Counted from the first letter of the stretch, positions 25,223-34,065 are shown. The stretch is DNA of 64,000 nt from Variovorax paradoxus (GCF_902712855.1 NZ_LR743507.1:124001-188000); one strand, 5' to 3'. The notes: generated by a model not told the origin, from the letters alone. Translations and numbers: made by a program.

Positions 25223-26251
25223 ATGGTTCCTTCCCTCTTCCTGAAGACATCCGCGCTGGCAGCGGTTGCCGCTCTTGCGCAGGGCTGCGCCCAGATGCCG
25301 TCATCGCCGTCATCGCCAGCCGCGCAGGCACCGACCGATGCCACCGTCGCCGCCCACGTCGCGGCGGCCCGGCGCGCCGCGGGCAGCGACCTCGGCGCAA
25401 TGCTCACGCTGTGCAAGCCCGCCCCCGATGCGCGGCCGCAGCAGGCCGAACTCGACCGCAGCCTCACCGCCCTCATCAACAAGCCGGCACCGCCGCCGGG
25501 CAAGGCCTTCGACAACCTCTACTTCGTGGGTGCCGACTGGGTCAGCGCGTGGGCCGTGAAGACCTCGGACGGCATCATCCTCATCGATGCACTGAACAAC
25601 CAGGCGGAGGCCGCCGCGCTGATCGAGGGCGGCATGCGCAGGCTGGGCCTGGACCCGGCGCAGATCAAGTATGTGCTGGTCACGCACGGCCACGGCGACC
25701 ACTATGGCGGCGCGCCCTATCTCGCGCAGAAGTACCGCGCGCGCGTGGTCATGAGCGAAGCCGACTGGACCATGACCGAGACCCGGCTGGAGTTCGCCAC
25801 GCCGATCTGGGGCGCACCGCCCAAGCGGGACATCGCGGTGAAGGACGGCGACCGCCTCACGCTGGGCGACACCACGCTCACGCTGTACGTCACGCCGGGC
25901 CACACCGCGGGCACCATCTCGCCGGTGTTCGACGTGAGCGAGGGCGGCCGCAGGCACCGCGCAATGCTGTGGGGCGGAACCGGCTTCAACTTCGGCAAGG
26001 ACGTGCCGCGCCTGGACAGCTACATCGACGCCACGCGCCGCATGGGCACGCTGGTGTCGGCGCAGAAGGTCGACGTGATGCTGTCGAACCACTCGAACTT
26101 CGACGGCTCGCAGGCCAAGCTCGCGGCGCTGCGTCAGCAGCCGGCCGTGCAGCCCAATCCATTCGTGATGGGCACGCCCACGGTGGAGCGGGCGCTGACG
26201 GTGATGAACGAATGCGCGCAGGCGCAGCGGGACAGGTTCGCGATGCAGTGA
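25223..26251 (+). CDS. Metallo-beta-lactamase-fold lipoprotein, B3-like
   Basis: A 342-residue exported protein. The start at 25223 is chosen because GGAG lies 6 nt upstream; it opens a signal sequence ending in a lipobox (AALAQGC). Zinc ligands are visible: HGHGDHYGG, the His in PGHTAGTIS, and a third-site His in LSNHSNFDGS, the pattern of subclass B3 enzymes. The longer N-terminus and the GHGDHYGG variant differ from classical B3 lactamases, so beta-lactam hydrolysis is possible but other hydrolase activities are equally plausible. The gene stands alone. Confidence 0.82.
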   Translation: MVPSLFLKTSALAAVAALAQGCAQMPSSPSSPAAQAPTDATVAAHVAAARRAAGSDLGAMLTLCKPAPDARPQQAELDRSLTALINKPAPPPGKAFDNLYFVGADWVSAWAVKTSDGIILIDALNNQAEAAALIEGGMRRLGLDPAQIKYVLVTHGHGDHYGGAPYLAQKYRARVVMSEADWTMTETRLEFATPIWGAPPKRDIAVKDGDRLTLGDTTLTLYVTPGHTAGTISPVFDVSEGGRRHRAMLWGGTGFNFGKDVPRLDSYIDATRRMGTLVSAQKVDVMLSNHSNFDGSQAKLAALRQQPAVQPNPFVMGTPTVERALTVMNECAQAQRDRFAMQ

Positions 26252-26256
26252 ACCCG

Positions 26257-26376
26257 CATTGCTCCTTCCCCCTCTGGGGGAAGGTTGGGATGGGGGCCGA
26301 CGGCCTCAGACACGCCATGAGCAATGGGCACGCCGCTTGCCCCCACCCCTGCCCTCCCCGGAAGAGTAGGGAGGAA
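26257..26376. repeat. Second dispersed repeat family: paired CCTTCCCCC palindromes, copy 1
   Basis: Two inverted half-elements flank a short core: TCCTTCCCCCTCTGGGGGAA followed by GGTTGGGATGGGGGC on the left, and GCCCCCACCCCTGCCCTCCC on the right. The left half is itself palindromic. The same design recurs at 31787-31888, so this is a mobile-looking REP/MITE-like element rather than a chance hairpin. Confidence 0.75.
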
Positions 26377-26386
26377 CACCCCAGGC

Positions 26387-26644
26387 TCAGTCCGGCACGA
26401 ACTTCGCGTTGAAGATGTCCACGTCCGAAGCCAGTTCGAACGTCGCCACCTGACCCATCTTCCCGTCGCTCAGCCGGCATGCCGAGAACAGGCTGTAGCG
26501 GCCCTTGAAGTAGAACTCGTTCATCACGATCAGCGCGTACGGGTAGGGCACGAAGACCTGGTGTTCGAACACGATGCGGTGCACGTTCCTCGGCGACGGG
26601 AAAAGCTTGTACTCGAGGGTGTCGATCGACTTGGCGGTGGCCAT
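26387..26644 (-). CDS. Small conserved hypothetical protein
   Basis: An 85-residue soluble protein starting MATAKSIDTLEYKLF and containing VHRIVFEHQVFVPYPYALIV. There is no signal or membrane segment. It is rich in aromatic residues. I do not recognise the family. It lies 30 bp downstream of the SDR gene on the same strand and probably shares its transcript. Confidence 0.6.
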   Translation of the reverse strand: MATAKSIDTLEYKLFPSPRNVHRIVFEHQVFVPYPYALIVMNEFYFKGRYSLFSACRLSDGKMGQVATFELASDVDIFNAKFVPD

Positions 26645-26673
26645 GGTGTGCGTCCCGTTCCTGCGTTCGCTGC

Positions 26674-27438
26674 TCAGGCCGGATCGCGCACGTCGGCCAC
26701 GGGGTTGGTGCCGAAGTCTTCGCGGGCAAGGTACTTCAGCACCTTGGCGGCCGCGGTGGCGGGGCTGTCGAGCAGGCCCTCGTTCTTCATCTTCTCGAAG
26801 CGCGTGCGGTCCGGGAATTTCTCGGCCGATGCGCCGCGCAGCTGCACCTGCATGTCGGTGTCGATCACGCCGGGCGCCAGCGAGACGATGCGCGCGCCGT
26901 TCGGCGCATGCGCTTCCTCGAGCGCCACGGCGCGCGAGAAGTGGTCCATGCCGGCCTTGGCACCGCAGTACGGCGCCTGGCTGCCCATGGCATTGCGGCC
27001 CAGGCCCGACGAGATGTTCAGCACCTTGCGCGCACCGCGCCATTCGCGGGTAGCGCCGAGAAAGGCCGCCGTCAGCAGCATCGGCGCTTCAAGGCCGATG
27101 CGCAGGGCCAGCGACAGCTCGGCCTCCACCGCGCTCGACAGCGGCGCGGGGTTGCCGACGGTGCCGGCGTTGTTGATGAGCGTGACGCTGTCGAAGCGCT
27201 GCGCGTCGACGGTCCTGAGCCATGTCGAAACGCGGGTGGAGGCGGCCACGGGGTCGGACAGATCCTGTTCCCATTGCACGAGCTCGGCACCGGCGGCCTT
27301 GGCCGCTTCGGCCAGCGCAGGGGACTGCTTGCGCGAAATGCCCAGCACCGTGTGGCCGGCCTGCAGCAGCTGTTCGGCCATGGCCTGGCCCAGGCCGCGC
27401 GAGGCGCCGGTGATGATGGTGAGGTGGGAAGCGGTCAT
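26674..27438 (-). CDS. Short-chain dehydrogenase/reductase
   Basis: A 254-residue SDR. The cofactor motif is TGASRGLGQAM, the structural NNAG is present, Ser lies in LNISSGLG, and the catalytic YCGAK pair follows. The C-terminal TDMQVQLRGASAEKF region resembles sepiapterin-reductase/benzil-reductase-like SDRs. The start at 27438 places the first beta strand (MTASHLTIITGAS) at the N-terminus. It probably uses NADPH; the substrate is unknown. Confidence 0.88.
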   Translation of the reverse strand: MTASHLTIITGASRGLGQAMAEQLLQAGHTVLGISRKQSPALAEAAKAAGAELVQWEQDLSDPVAASTRVSTWLRTVDAQRFDSVTLINNAGTVGNPAPLSSAVEAELSLALRIGLEAPMLLTAAFLGATREWRGARKVLNISSGLGRNAMGSQAPYCGAKAGMDHFSRAVALEEAHAPNGARIVSLAPGVIDTDMQVQLRGASAEKFPDRTRFEKMKNEGLLDSPATAAAKVLKYLAREDFGTNPVADVRDPA

Positions 27439-27522
27439 CTGGAGATAGGTCTTTGTGGATGGAGCGGAAGCCGGAAGGTTAAAGCGAATCGGGGAACCCG
27501 GCCATGCCAACGGTATTGCGCG

Positions 27523-27614
27523 GGGAACACCTCGGAACCGGCTTTGCCGGGCCGCCGGTGTTGCCCCCTGCAAGGAGGTCGGCGAAGCGACACGTCGTGC
27601 GCGCAGCCTGGGGG
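27523..27614 (-). repeat. Dispersed intergenic repeat, copy c
   Basis: Minus-strand CCCCCAGGCTGCGCGCACGA through a CCCGGCAAAGCCGG hairpin to GGTGTTCCCC. It lies between the 155-residue gene and the SDR gene, in the same orientation relative to transcription as copies a and b. Confidence 0.85.
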
Positions 27615-27622
27615 TTTGCTTG

Positions 27623-28090
27623 TTACTTGAACTGCCTGCGCAGGAAGTTGCGATGCCGCGCGATGTGCTGCAGCTGCGCGGGTGCGACGCTGCCGCCGAG
27701 GTCCACCTCGTCCGCGCCGTTGAGCACCGCGTTGGCGTTGGCCATGGCGCGCGCCACCACCTCTTCCTCGCTCACGCCCAGCTGGGCCGCCAGGTCGAGC
27801 GCCACACGCCGCATGGCGCGCTGCGACAGCATCCACATCGCGCCGAAACGGTCCCAGGCCAGCGCGGACTCCTCGGCCTTCTCGCGGTCGGCCAGGATTT
27901 CGGCGAGCGGCTTGGCCAGCACGGCGTCGAGCGCCTCGATGCGGTCGGCCAGCTGCTCGTTGCGCGCGATGGCTTCCTCGAGCGTGGGGCCTGCCTCGCC
28001 GGGTTTCGCTTTCGCCGGCGGCTCGGACGGCGGCATGAAAGCCGCCTGGGCATCGGCGGGCACGATCTGGATCTGGTCTTTGAGGCTCAT
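27623..28090 (-). CDS. Conserved hypothetical, helical protein
   Basis: A 155-residue, mostly helical protein. After a Pro-rich start (FMPPSEPPAKAKPGEAGP) it has a long amphipathic stretch (about 35-75) with coiled-coil character, then DLAAQLGVSEEEVVARAMAN. Its ATG overlaps the stop of the Crp/Fnr regulator by ATGA, so the two are translationally coupled. No family is recognised; the coupling suggests a function tied to that regulator. Confidence 0.7.
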   Translation of the reverse strand: MSLKDQIQIVPADAQAAFMPPSEPPAKAKPGEAGPTLEEAIARNEQLADRIEALDAVLAKPLAEILADREKAEESALAWDRFGAMWMLSQRAMRRVALDLAAQLGVSEEEVVARAMANANAVLNGADEVDLGGSVAPAQLQHIARHRNFLRRQFK

Positions 28091-28875
28091 GGGGTTTCCG
28101 TTTGCGCGGCGCTTTCCGCGGAAGAGAGATTGTTCTTCCTGCTCGACATCGACATGGCGCGCAGGCCCGGCAGGTCGAGCACGCGCAGGCCACCGTACTC
28201 CACGCGGATCAGGCCCTGCGCGGAAAGCCCGTTCAGCGCCTCGTTCACGCGCTGGCGCGACAGGCCCACCAGGTAGGCCAGCTCCTGCTGCGTGATGCGC
28301 AGCACTTCGCCCACGCCGGGGTACAGCACCGGATTGAACAGCGACACCAGGTTGCGCGCCACGCGCGCGTCGGGGTTGTTGAGCCGGTCGATCTCCAGCG
28401 CCGCGATGAACTGGCCGAGCCGCTCGTTGAGCTGGTTCATCACGAAGCGGTTGAAGCCGATGGAGTGGTCCAGCAGCCAGTGGAAGCTCTCGATCGGCAG
28501 GCCCGCCACCACGCTGCGGCGCAGCGCCTGGATGTTGTAGCGGTAGGGCTCGCGCTTCATCACCGTGCCTTCGCCGAACCATCCGCCGGGCGGCACGCCG
28601 GTGTAGGTGACCGAGCCGCCGTCGGCGTTGTCGTTGCTCATCTTCAGCAGGCCCTCGACCACGCCGAACCAGTAGGTGGGCGAGCGTCCGACGCGGCACA
28701 CCAGGTCGCCGGGCTCGGCCTCGCCGACCACCAGCGTGGCCTCTGCGCGGCGGCGCTCGGCGGGCGTGAGCGTGCGCAGCCAGGGAATGCCGTCGAGCTC
28801 CGCGGCGTTGGCGGGACGCACGCGGTCCCTGATCGAACCGCCAAGAACGCTGTGCTGGGTGTTGCCGTGAGGCAT
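28087..28875 (-). CDS. Crp/Fnr-family transcriptional regulator
   Basis: A 262-residue regulator with a cyclic-nucleotide-binding-like domain (about 35-150, with GEAEPGDLVCRVG and GGWFGEGTVM) and a winged HTH (ITQQELAYLVGLSRQRVNEA). No N-terminal cysteine cluster is present, so it is not a canonical FNR oxygen sensor. It is transcribed divergently from the acyl-CoA synthetase and transporter genes, and an 18-bp perfect inverted repeat lies between them, making it the likely regulator of that unit and of itself. Confidence 0.85.
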   Translation of the reverse strand: MPHGNTQHSVLGGSIRDRVRPANAAELDGIPWLRTLTPAERRRAEATLVVGEAEPGDLVCRVGRSPTYWFGVVEGLLKMSNDNADGGSVTYTGVPPGGWFGEGTVMKREPYRYNIQALRRSVVAGLPIESFHWLLDHSIGFNRFVMNQLNERLGQFIAALEIDRLNNPDARVARNLVSLFNPVLYPGVGEVLRITQQELAYLVGLSRQRVNEALNGLSAQGLIRVEYGGLRVLDLPGLRAMSMSSRKNNLSSAESAAQTETP

Positions 28876-28906
28876 CGGGAAACTCCGGGGAGTAGTGTCC
28901 CTAGGA

Positions 28907-28924
28907 TTGTCGTTGGAACGACAA
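28907..28924. promoter_or_regulatory. Inverted repeat TTGTCGTT-GG-AACGACAA
   Basis: A perfect 8-bp inverted repeat with a 2-bp centre in the 84-bp space between the divergent Crp/Fnr regulator and the acyl-CoA synthetase. The length and outer TTGTC...GACAA arms suit a Crp/Fnr-family dimer. It probably controls both directions. Confidence 0.6.
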
Positions 28925-28959
28925 CCGGGCGTCAAAGTGAGACCTACGATCCGCCCACT

Positions 28960-30915
28960 GTGCAAACAACCGCCCCCACCTTCCCCCGTCTGCTGCTCGC
29001 GCATGCCGAGGCCCAGCCCGAAGCGCCCGCCGTGCGCGAAAAGGACCTCGGCATCTGGCAAACCTGGACCTGGAACGCCGTGGCGCAGGAAGTGCGCGAA
29101 ATGGCTTGCGGGCTGGCGAGCCTGGGCTTCAAGGCCTTCGACAACCTCGCCATCGTCGGCGCCAACCGGCCGCACCTGTACATGGCGGTGATCGCCGCGC
29201 AGAGCCTGCGCGGTGTGCCGGTGCCGCTGTACCAGGATGCGGTGGCCAGCGAAATGGTGTTCATGCTGCAGGACGCGGCCGTCGAGTTCGTGATTGCCGA
29301 AGACCAGGAGCAGGTCGACAAGCTGCTGGAGTGCCGCGAGCTCCAGAAGGAGCGCTATCCCGCGATCCGCTTCATCATCTACGACGACCCGAAGGGCCTG
29401 CGCCACTACGACCAGCCGGGGCTCATGAGCTACGACCAGCTGCGCGCGCTGGGCCGCGAGTTCGACAGGAACAACGTGGGCCACTACGACCGCGCGGTGG
29501 CCAGCGGCGAGGCCACCGACGTGGGCGTGATCCTCTACACCTCGGGCACCACCGGCCGCCCCAAGGGCGTGTGCCAGACGCATGCGAGCTTCATCGCGGC
29601 GGGCCGCGGCGGCGTGGAGACCGACAGGCTCGGCCCCGGCGACAACATCATGAGCTACCTGCCGATGGCGTGGGTGGGCGACCACCTGTTCTCGGTGGCG
29701 CAGTGGCTGGTGGGCGGCTTCACGCTGAACTGCCCCGAGTCGAGCGAGACGGTGATGAACGACATGCGCGAGATCGGCCCGAGCTACTACTTCGGCCCGC
29801 CGCGCACCTTCGAAGGCCTGCTCACGGCCGTGTCGATCCGCATGGAAGACGCGGCGGCGCCCAAGCGCTGGCTGTATGCGAAGTTCATGGCGCTCGCGCA
29901 GCGCGTGGGCGCGGACATCCTGAACGGCGCGCCGGTGAGCACCGGCGACCGCCTGATGTACGGCCTGGGCAACCTCCTGATCTACGGGCCGCTGCGCAAC
30001 GTGCTGGGCATGAGCCGCATCCGCGTGGCGTACACCGCGGGCGCGGCCATCGGGCCCGACCTGTTCCGTTTCTACCGCTCGATCGGCGTGAACCTGAAGC
30101 AGTTCTACGGCCAGACCGAGACCTGCGCGTACGTGTGCCTGCAGCAGGACGGCAAGGTGAAGCTGCAGACCGTGGGCACGGCCGCGCCGGGCATCGAGCT
30201 CAAGATCGCCGAGGACGGTGAGGTGCTGGTGCGCGGCGTGTCGGTGCTCAAGGAGTACTACAAGCGCCCCGACGCCACCGCCGAGGTGCTCGACGAGAAC
30301 GGCTACTTCCATACCGGCGATGCGGGCGTGCTCGACAGCGAGGGCCACCTGCGCATCATCGACCGCGCCAAGGACGTGGGCCGGCTCGTGAGCGGCGCGA
30401 TCTTCGCGCCCAACTACATCGAGAACAAGCTCAAGTTCTTCCCGCAGATCAAGGAAGCCGTGTGCTTCGGCAATGCACGCGACGAAGTGTGCGCGGCCAT
30501 CAACATCGACTTCGAGGCCGTGGGCAACTGGGCCGAGCGGCGCGGGCTGGCCTATGGCGGCTACGTCGACCTGGCCGGCAAGCCCGACGTGCTGGCGCTG
30601 GTGGCCGAGTGCATCGGCAAGGTCAACGCCGACCTCGCCGCCGAAGACGGCATGGGCGAGACGCAGATCGCGCGCTTCCTGGTGCTGCACAAGGAACTCG
30701 ATCCCGACGACGACGAACTCACCCGCACGCGCAAGGTGCGCCGCGGCTTCATCGCCGAGAAATACGCGGTGCTGGTCGATGCGCTCTACGGCGGCAAGGC
30801 CGAGCAGTTCATCGAGACCCAGGTCAAGTTCGAGGACGGACGCACGGGCGTGGTGAGCGCCACGCTGAAGATCGTCGAGGCGAAGAACTTTCCCATCGTG
30901 AAGGCCGCGGCATGA
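28960..30915 (+). CDS. Long-chain-type acyl-CoA synthetase (AMP-binding)
   Basis: A 651-residue adenylate-forming ligase, taken from a GTG at 28960. Motifs: ATP-binding YTSGTTGRPKG, acyl-binding FYGQTET, and YFHTGDAG in the hinge region, then the C-terminal lid with RGFIAEKY. It activates a carboxylic acid to its CoA thioester in the cytosol. It opens the transporter cluster: a tiny ORF links it to livG by two ATGA overlaps. In related betaproteobacteria such ligases travel with Liv-type importers and presumably activate the imported acid; the acid is unknown. Confidence 0.88.
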   Translation: MQTTAPTFPRLLLAHAEAQPEAPAVREKDLGIWQTWTWNAVAQEVREMACGLASLGFKAFDNLAIVGANRPHLYMAVIAAQSLRGVPVPLYQDAVASEMVFMLQDAAVEFVIAEDQEQVDKLLECRELQKERYPAIRFIIYDDPKGLRHYDQPGLMSYDQLRALGREFDRNNVGHYDRAVASGEATDVGVILYTSGTTGRPKGVCQTHASFIAAGRGGVETDRLGPGDNIMSYLPMAWVGDHLFSVAQWLVGGFTLNCPESSETVMNDMREIGPSYYFGPPRTFEGLLTAVSIRMEDAAAPKRWLYAKFMALAQRVGADILNGAPVSTGDRLMYGLGNLLIYGPLRNVLGMSRIRVAYTAGAAIGPDLFRFYRSIGVNLKQFYGQTETCAYVCLQQDGKVKLQTVGTAAPGIELKIAEDGEVLVRGVSVLKEYYKRPDATAEVLDENGYFHTGDAGVLDSEGHLRIIDRAKDVGRLVSGAIFAPNYIENKLKFFPQIKEAVCFGNARDEVCAAINIDFEAVGNWAERRGLAYGGYVDLAGKPDVLALVAECIGKVNADLAAEDGMGETQIARFLVLHKELDPDDDELTRTRKVRRGFIAEKYAVLVDALYGGKAEQFIETQVKFEDGRTGVVSATLKIVEAKNFPIVKAAA

Positions 30916-30974
30916 GCCGCCGGGCCGTCCCCAAGGCGAACACCGCAGCGCGTGGCGCGGAGGTCATCGAATGA
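30912..30974 (+). CDS. Possible 20-residue coupling peptide
   Basis: An ORF beginning MSRRAVPKANTAARG whose ATG overlaps the acyl-CoA synthetase stop (ATGA) and whose stop overlaps the livG start (ATGA). It has no recognisable family. It may be translated only to carry ribosomes into livG, or it may be a chance frame. Confidence 0.3.
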   Translation: MSRRAVPKANTAARGAEVIE

Positions 30975-31756
30975 ACGCGCGCAAGACCGGCGACGTCGTG
31001 CTCGACGTGCAGAACATCTCCTTGAGCTTCGGCGGCGTGAAGGCGCTGACGGACATCAGCTTCAACGTGCGCGAGCACGAGGTGCGGGCCATCATCGGGC
31101 CGAACGGTGCGGGCAAGAGCTCGATGCTGAACTGCATCAACGGCGTGTACTGGCCGCAGCAGGGCTCCATCACCTTCCGCGGCCAGACCTTCAAGCACAT
31201 GAACTCGCGCCAGGTGGCCGAGATGGGCGTGGCGCGCACCTTCCAGAACCTGGCGCTGTTCAAGGGCATGAGCGTGATCGACAACATCATGACCGGGCGC
31301 AACCTCAAGATGAAGAGCGGCCTTCTCGCGCAGGCGCTGCGCTGGGGGCCGGCCGAGCGCGAGGAGCTGCAGCACCGCGAGTTCGTCGAGCACATCATCG
31401 ACTTCCTCGAGATCCAGGCGCACCGCAAGACACCGGTGGGCCGCCTGCCCTACGGCCTGCAGAAGCGCGTCGACCTGGGCCGCGCGCTCGCGATGGAGCC
31501 GCAGGTGCTGCTGCTCGACGAACCCATGGCCGGCATGAACGTGGAAGAGAAGCAGGACATGAGCCGCTTCATCCTCGACGTGAACGACGAGTTCGGCGCG
31601 ACCATCGTGCTGATCGAGCACGACATGGGCGTGGTGATGGACATCTCCGACCGCGTGGTGGTGCTGGACTACGGCAAGAAGATCGGCGACGGCACGCCGG
31701 ATGAAGTGCGCAACAACGAGGACGTGATCAGGGCGTACCTGGGTGTGGAGCATTGA
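30971..31756 (+). CDS. livG: Branched-chain-type ABC transporter ATPase (LivG-like)
   Basis: A 261-residue ATPase with Walker A GPNGAGKSS, Walker B VLLLDEPMAGMN and a variant signature LPYGLQKRVDLGRAL in place of LSGGQ, as is normal for LivG. GGAGG precedes the ATG. It works with LivF, LivH, LivM and the periplasmic receptor encoded after it. Subunit naming follows homology; the substrate may be an aromatic or aliphatic acid rather than leucine. Confidence 0.9.
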   Translation: MNARKTGDVVLDVQNISLSFGGVKALTDISFNVREHEVRAIIGPNGAGKSSMLNCINGVYWPQQGSITFRGQTFKHMNSRQVAEMGVARTFQNLALFKGMSVIDNIMTGRNLKMKSGLLAQALRWGPAEREELQHREFVEHIIDFLEIQAHRKTPVGRLPYGLQKRVDLGRALAMEPQVLLLDEPMAGMNVEEKQDMSRFILDVNDEFGATIVLIEHDMGVVMDISDRVVVLDYGKKIGDGTPDEVRNNEDVIRAYLGVEH

Positions 31757-31786
31757 CGCCATGCCGAACCCGACGCTGATGCATTG

Positions 31787-31888
31787 CTCCTTCCCCCGCT
31801 GGGGGAAGGCTGGGATGGGGGCACGCAGAGCGCCCGATGGATACGCCGCCTGCCCCCACCCCAACCCTCCCCCAGCGGGGGAGGGGAA
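31787..31888. repeat. Second dispersed repeat family, copy 2
   Basis: TCCTTCCCCCGCTGGGGGAA on the left and CCCTCCCCCAGCGGGGGAGG on the right are near-exact reverse complements around a core with CCCCCACCCC. The element fills the space between livG and livH. Same design as the copy at 26257-26376. Confidence 0.8.
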
Positions 31889-31909
31889 AAAACAGGAAAG
31901 AAACTGACC

Positions 31910-32839
31910 ATGGGCTTTTTCCTCGAAACCCTCTTCGGCGGCCTCATGGTCGGCATGCTGTATTCGCTGATCGCCATCGGCTTCGTGCTGATCTACAAGG
32001 CCTCGGGCGTCTTCAACTTCGCGCAGGGCGCGATGGTGCTGTTCGCGGCGCTGGCCATGGCGCGCTTCTCGGAGTGGTTCCCGCTGTGGTTCGGCTTCCA
32101 GAGCCAGATCCTGGCGAACATCCTGGCTTTCTTGGCCGCCATGGCGGTGATGGTGGCGGTGGCCTGGCTCATCGAGCGCCTGGCGCTCAGCAAGCTGGTG
32201 AACCAGGAAGGCATCACGCTCTTGATGGCCACACTGGGCATCGCCTACTTCCTCGACGGCATCGGACAGACGATCTTCGGCAACGACATCTACAAGATCG
32301 ACGTGGGCATGCCGAAGGAGCCGCTGATGGTGCTCGAAGGCACCTTCCAGGGCGGACTGCTGCTGAGCCAGGAGGACCTGATCGCCGCGCTGGTGGCTGC
32401 GGGCCTCGTGGTGGTGCTGGCCATCTTCTTCCAGAAGACGGCCACGGGCCGCGCGCTGCGCGCGGTGGCCGACGACCACCAGGCGGCGCAGTCGATCGGC
32501 ATTCCGCTCAAGCGCATCTGGGTGATCGTGTGGTCGGTCGCCGGCTTCTCCGCGCTGGTGGCCGGGATCATCTGGGGATCGAAGCTCGGCGTGCAGTTCT
32601 CGCTGTCGCTGGTGGCGCTGAAGGCGCTGCCGGTGGTGATCCTCGGCGGGCTCACCTCGATTCCGGGCGCCATCATCGGCGGCCTGCTGATCGGCGTGGG
32701 CGAGAAGCTGTCCGAAATCTATCTCGGCCCCATGCTCGGTGGCGGCATCGAGATCTGGTTCGCCTACGTTCTTGCCCTGGTCTTCCTGCTGGTCCGCCCG
32801 CAAGGCCTGTTTGGCGAAAAGATCATCGATCGGGTCTGA
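31910..32839 (+). CDS. livH: Branched-chain-type ABC permease (LivH-like)
   Basis: A 309-residue integral membrane permease with about eight helices, beginning MGFFLETLFGGLMVGMLYSL and carrying VFNFAQGAMVLFAA and the cytoplasmic ATPase-contact region RALRAVADDHQAAQSIGI. The start at 31910 excludes the repeat element upstream. It forms the translocation channel with LivM. Confidence 0.9.
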   Translation: MGFFLETLFGGLMVGMLYSLIAIGFVLIYKASGVFNFAQGAMVLFAALAMARFSEWFPLWFGFQSQILANILAFLAAMAVMVAVAWLIERLALSKLVNQEGITLLMATLGIAYFLDGIGQTIFGNDIYKIDVGMPKEPLMVLEGTFQGGLLLSQEDLIAALVAAGLVVVLAIFFQKTATGRALRAVADDHQAAQSIGIPLKRIWVIVWSVAGFSALVAGIIWGSKLGVQFSLSLVALKALPVVILGGLTSIPGAIIGGLLIGVGEKLSEIYLGPMLGGGIEIWFAYVLALVFLLVRPQGLFGEKIIDRV

Positions 32840-32849
32840 GATGAAAAGC

Positions 32850-32926
32850 CCCCACGCTCACCACTTCGTGTATCGCTGCCCCCAGAGGGCGAGCTCAATG
32901 CCCTTCGGGCGGCCGGACGGGCACTG
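32850..32926 (+). repeat. Degenerate intergenic repeat related to the 90-bp family
   Basis: CCCCCACGCTCACCACTTCG followed by TGTATCGCTGCCCCC and a GGGCGGCCGGACGGGC end. It shares the CACTTCGTG core and the C-rich/GGCCGG layout with the main family but lacks its exact hairpin. It lies between livH and livM. Confidence 0.55.
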
Positions 32927-32928
32927 AC

Positions 32929-33993
32929 ATGTTCTACAGAGAAAACGGCCAGTTCAAGTCGAGCTACCGCGCCGACCAGCAGATCTTCCCGATCGCGCAG
33001 GACCGCATCGCGATCCTCGTGCTGCTGCTCGCGGCGTTCGTCGTGGTGCCGCTCGGCGTGTCTGACTACTGGATGCGCGCGATCCTCACGCCCTTCCTGA
33101 TCCTTTCGCTCGCGGCGCTGGGCCTGAACATCCTGGTGGGCTACTGCGGCCAGATCTCGCTGGGCACGGGCGCCTTCATGGCGGTGGGCGCGTACGCGGC
33201 CTACAACTTCCAGGTGCGCATCGACGGCATGCCGCTCATCGCCTCGCTGCTGCTGGGCGGCCTGTGCGCGACGGTGATCGGCGTGCTCTTCGGCATTCCG
33301 AGCCTGCGCATCAAGGGGCTGTACCTCGCGGTGGCCACGCTGGCGGCGCAGTTCTTCACCGACTGGGCGTTCCTGCGCATCCAGTGGTTCACCAACAACT
33401 CGTCGTCGGGCTCGGTGAGCGTGGCGGGCCTGAACGTGTTCGGCGTGCCGATCGAATCGCCGGTGCAGAAGTACCTGTTCTGCCTGGTCTTCGTGGTGGT
33501 GTTCGCGCTGCTGGCCAAGAACCTGGTGCGCAGTGCCATCGGCCGCGAATGGATGGCGATGCGCGACATGGACGTGGCCGCTGCCGTGATCGGCATCCGC
33601 CCGGTGTACGCCAAGCTCACGGCCTTCGCGGTGAGCAGCTTCATCGTCGGCGTGGCCGGCGCACTGTGGGGCTTCATCCACCTCGGCGCATGGGAGCCGG
33701 CAGCCTTCAGCATCGACCGCTCGTTCCAGCTCCTGTTCATGGTGATCATCGGCGGGCTCGGCTCGATCATGGGCAGCTTCTTCGGCGCCGCGTTCATCGT
33801 GCTGCTGCCGCTGTTCCTGAACCAGCTGCCGGCGTGGCTGGGCTTCTCGATCTCGACCGCGCTGGCCTCGCACCTGGAGACCATGATCTTCGGCGCGCTC
33901 ATCGTCTTCTTCCTGATCGTCGAGCCGCACGGCCTGGCACGGCTGTGGTCCACGGCCAAGGAAAAGCTGCGGCTGTGGCCCTTCCCGCACTGA
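32929..33993 (+). CDS. livM: Branched-chain-type ABC permease (LivM-like)
   Basis: A 354-residue permease with a polar N-terminal extension of about 30 residues, then roughly nine helices. Family features are LGLNILVGYCGQISLGTGAF and the contact helix REWMAMRDMDVAAAVIGI. It pairs with LivH. The gene starts directly after a degenerate repeat element. Confidence 0.9.
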   Translation: MFYRENGQFKSSYRADQQIFPIAQDRIAILVLLLAAFVVVPLGVSDYWMRAILTPFLILSLAALGLNILVGYCGQISLGTGAFMAVGAYAAYNFQVRIDGMPLIASLLLGGLCATVIGVLFGIPSLRIKGLYLAVATLAAQFFTDWAFLRIQWFTNNSSSGSVSVAGLNVFGVPIESPVQKYLFCLVFVVVFALLAKNLVRSAIGREWMAMRDMDVAAAVIGIRPVYAKLTAFAVSSFIVGVAGALWGFIHLGAWEPAAFSIDRSFQLLFMVIIGGLGSIMGSFFGAAFIVLLPLFLNQLPAWLGFSISTALASHLETMIFGALIVFFLIVEPHGLARLWSTAKEKLRLWPFPH

Positions 33994-34065
33994 CAGAGTT
34001 CTTCGGAGAGTTCCCCGTTCGTTCGCAGAAACCCGGCACCGAGGTGCCCACATAAGGAGACAGGC

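Noticed and set aside
25223..26251. Calling the metallo-beta-lactamase-fold protein an antibiotic-resistance gene
   Set aside because: Zinc ligands are present, but the lipoprotein signal, longer N-terminus and variant motif do not establish beta-lactam hydrolysis.
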